From G965220205 sp965220205 (GTDB lineage: Bacteria > Chloroflexota > Dehalococcoidia > Lucifugimonadales > Australimonadaceae), in assembly GCA_965220205.1 (NCBI GenBank), contig OZ244812.1, positions 2,790,001 to 2,854,000 of the forward strand: a DNA stretch of 64,000 bases, given 5' to 3'. Of this stretch, positions 63,659-64,000 are shown in pieces. The notes below the pieces were generated by a model. The model made no database searches and had not been told where the DNA came from. It saw nothing but the letters and a program-made list of their open reading frames with translations. Within the stretch, counting starts at the first letter, position 1. Each line of letters begins with the position of its first letter. The translations under genes were made by a program, and so were the position numbers.

Positions 63659-64000
63659 CTAACCCTCCCTTGACTGTGCGCCCTCTCGCAGGTCCCCAAG
63701 ACGCGCCAACTGCTTGCTGCGCCAACTGTACCCCAGTGCGAACACGAGCACTGCAACTCCGCCGGCCGCGACAGCGAACGGCGCGGACACCAAGGCCGCA
63801 ACGCCCGCGAACTGCAACTCTCCCATCGGACGCACGCTGGTGTGCATCATGCTCCACACGCCCATCACGCGTCCCCGGAACTCGTTTGCCACCAGCATCT
63901 GCAGGTTCGTCTGCACCCCGACGTTCAACATGGACGCGCCCGTCCCCACCGCGAACAAGAGCCCCAGCGACACCCAGTACCACTCGGACAATGCAAACGC
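63659..64000 (-). CDS. MFS transporter, C-terminal fragment (runs off the window)
   Basis: About 113 residues visible: LLFAVGTGASMLNVGVQTNLQMLVANEFRGRVMGVWSM is the helix 10-11 region of an EntS-like major facilitator with the RGRVMG loop, then two further hydrophobic stretches and a short charged tail. The N-terminal part lies beyond 64000. Export of a small molecule is likely; the substrate cannot be told. Confidence 0.75.
   Translation of the reverse strand, partial: AFALSEWYWVSLGLLFAVGTGASMLNVGVQTNLQMLVANEFRGRVMGVWSMMHTSVRPMGELQFAGVAALVSAPFAVAAGGVAVLVFALGYSWRSKQLARLGDLREGAQSREG

Overview
The window is high-GC bacterial DNA, densely coded in long co-directional runs with strong GGAGG-type ribosome sites and many GTG/TTG starts. 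Gene content (branched-chain amino-acid ABC transporter, form II aerobic CO-dehydrogenase-like molybdenum hydroxylase, several Rieske oxygenases, cupins, dienelactone hydrolases, solitary binding-protein-fold proteins without permeases, DUF2848, DUF3179) resembles uncultured Chloroflexota of the Dehalococcoidia/SAR202 type. That placement is an inference from gene families; there is no rRNA or phylogenetic marker analysis behind it.

Layout. 0-6 kb: SRPBCC/DUF4287 protein, a coupled trio (solute-binding-fold protein, cupin, DUF2848), a SnoaL-like protein, a BNR/sortilin-type propeller and a MetE-like methyltransferase. 5.9-7.4 kb: a DUF3179 lipoprotein interrupted by one in-frame TGA exactly where the family has the first Cys of its C-x-x-C motif, followed by a hairpin matching the bacterial SECIS geometry: a probable selenoprotein. 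7.6-12.8 kb: livK-H-M-G-F, with an enlarged LivH. 13.0-14.5 kb: a serpin lipoprotein. 14.9-21.6 kb: coxS-L-M-D-E on the minus strand with coxG divergent. 21.8-25.1 kb: metallo-beta-lactamase and an acyl-activating enzyme/ACP/PlsC fusion. 25.5-31.1 kb: NCS2 permease with a cytosolic tail, a frameshifted small membrane gene, and an RND permease. 31.3-32.4 kb: an AT-richer orphan gene beside tRNA-Glu(CTC). 32.7-37.5 kb: two dienelactone hydrolases, fabD and rpmF separated by six 87-bp tandem repeats, and a two-domain VOC protein. 37.6-41.0 kb: two divergent Rieske oxygenases. 41.4-44.6 kb: a single-chain type ISP/IIG-like restriction-modification enzyme. 44.7-47.1 kb: tandem cupin paralogues. 47.2-57.5 kb: the pyrimidine operon pyrR-B-C-carA-carB followed by an unusual hpt fusion; a VapBC-type module with a duplicated antitoxin sits between carA and carB, and the leader has a PyrR-binding loop plus terminator. 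58.0-62.4 kb: a catabolic-looking operon (M29-like protein, two binding-protein-fold proteins, SDR, cupin-like protein). 62.4-64 kb: a frameshifted DoxX-like membrane gene and the end of an MFS transporter.

Three intergenic regions (36.3, 39.1 and 41.2 kb) share a non-coding element containing three GACATT/GTCATT hexamers spaced exactly 10 bp apart. Other dispersed hairpin repeats occur at 4.5, 25.3 and 39.4 kb.

Functionally, the window joins housekeeping nucleotide and lipid synthesis with accessory oxidation and decarboxylation of organic acids and aromatics. All functions are read from sequence motifs; nothing was searched or computed beyond reading.
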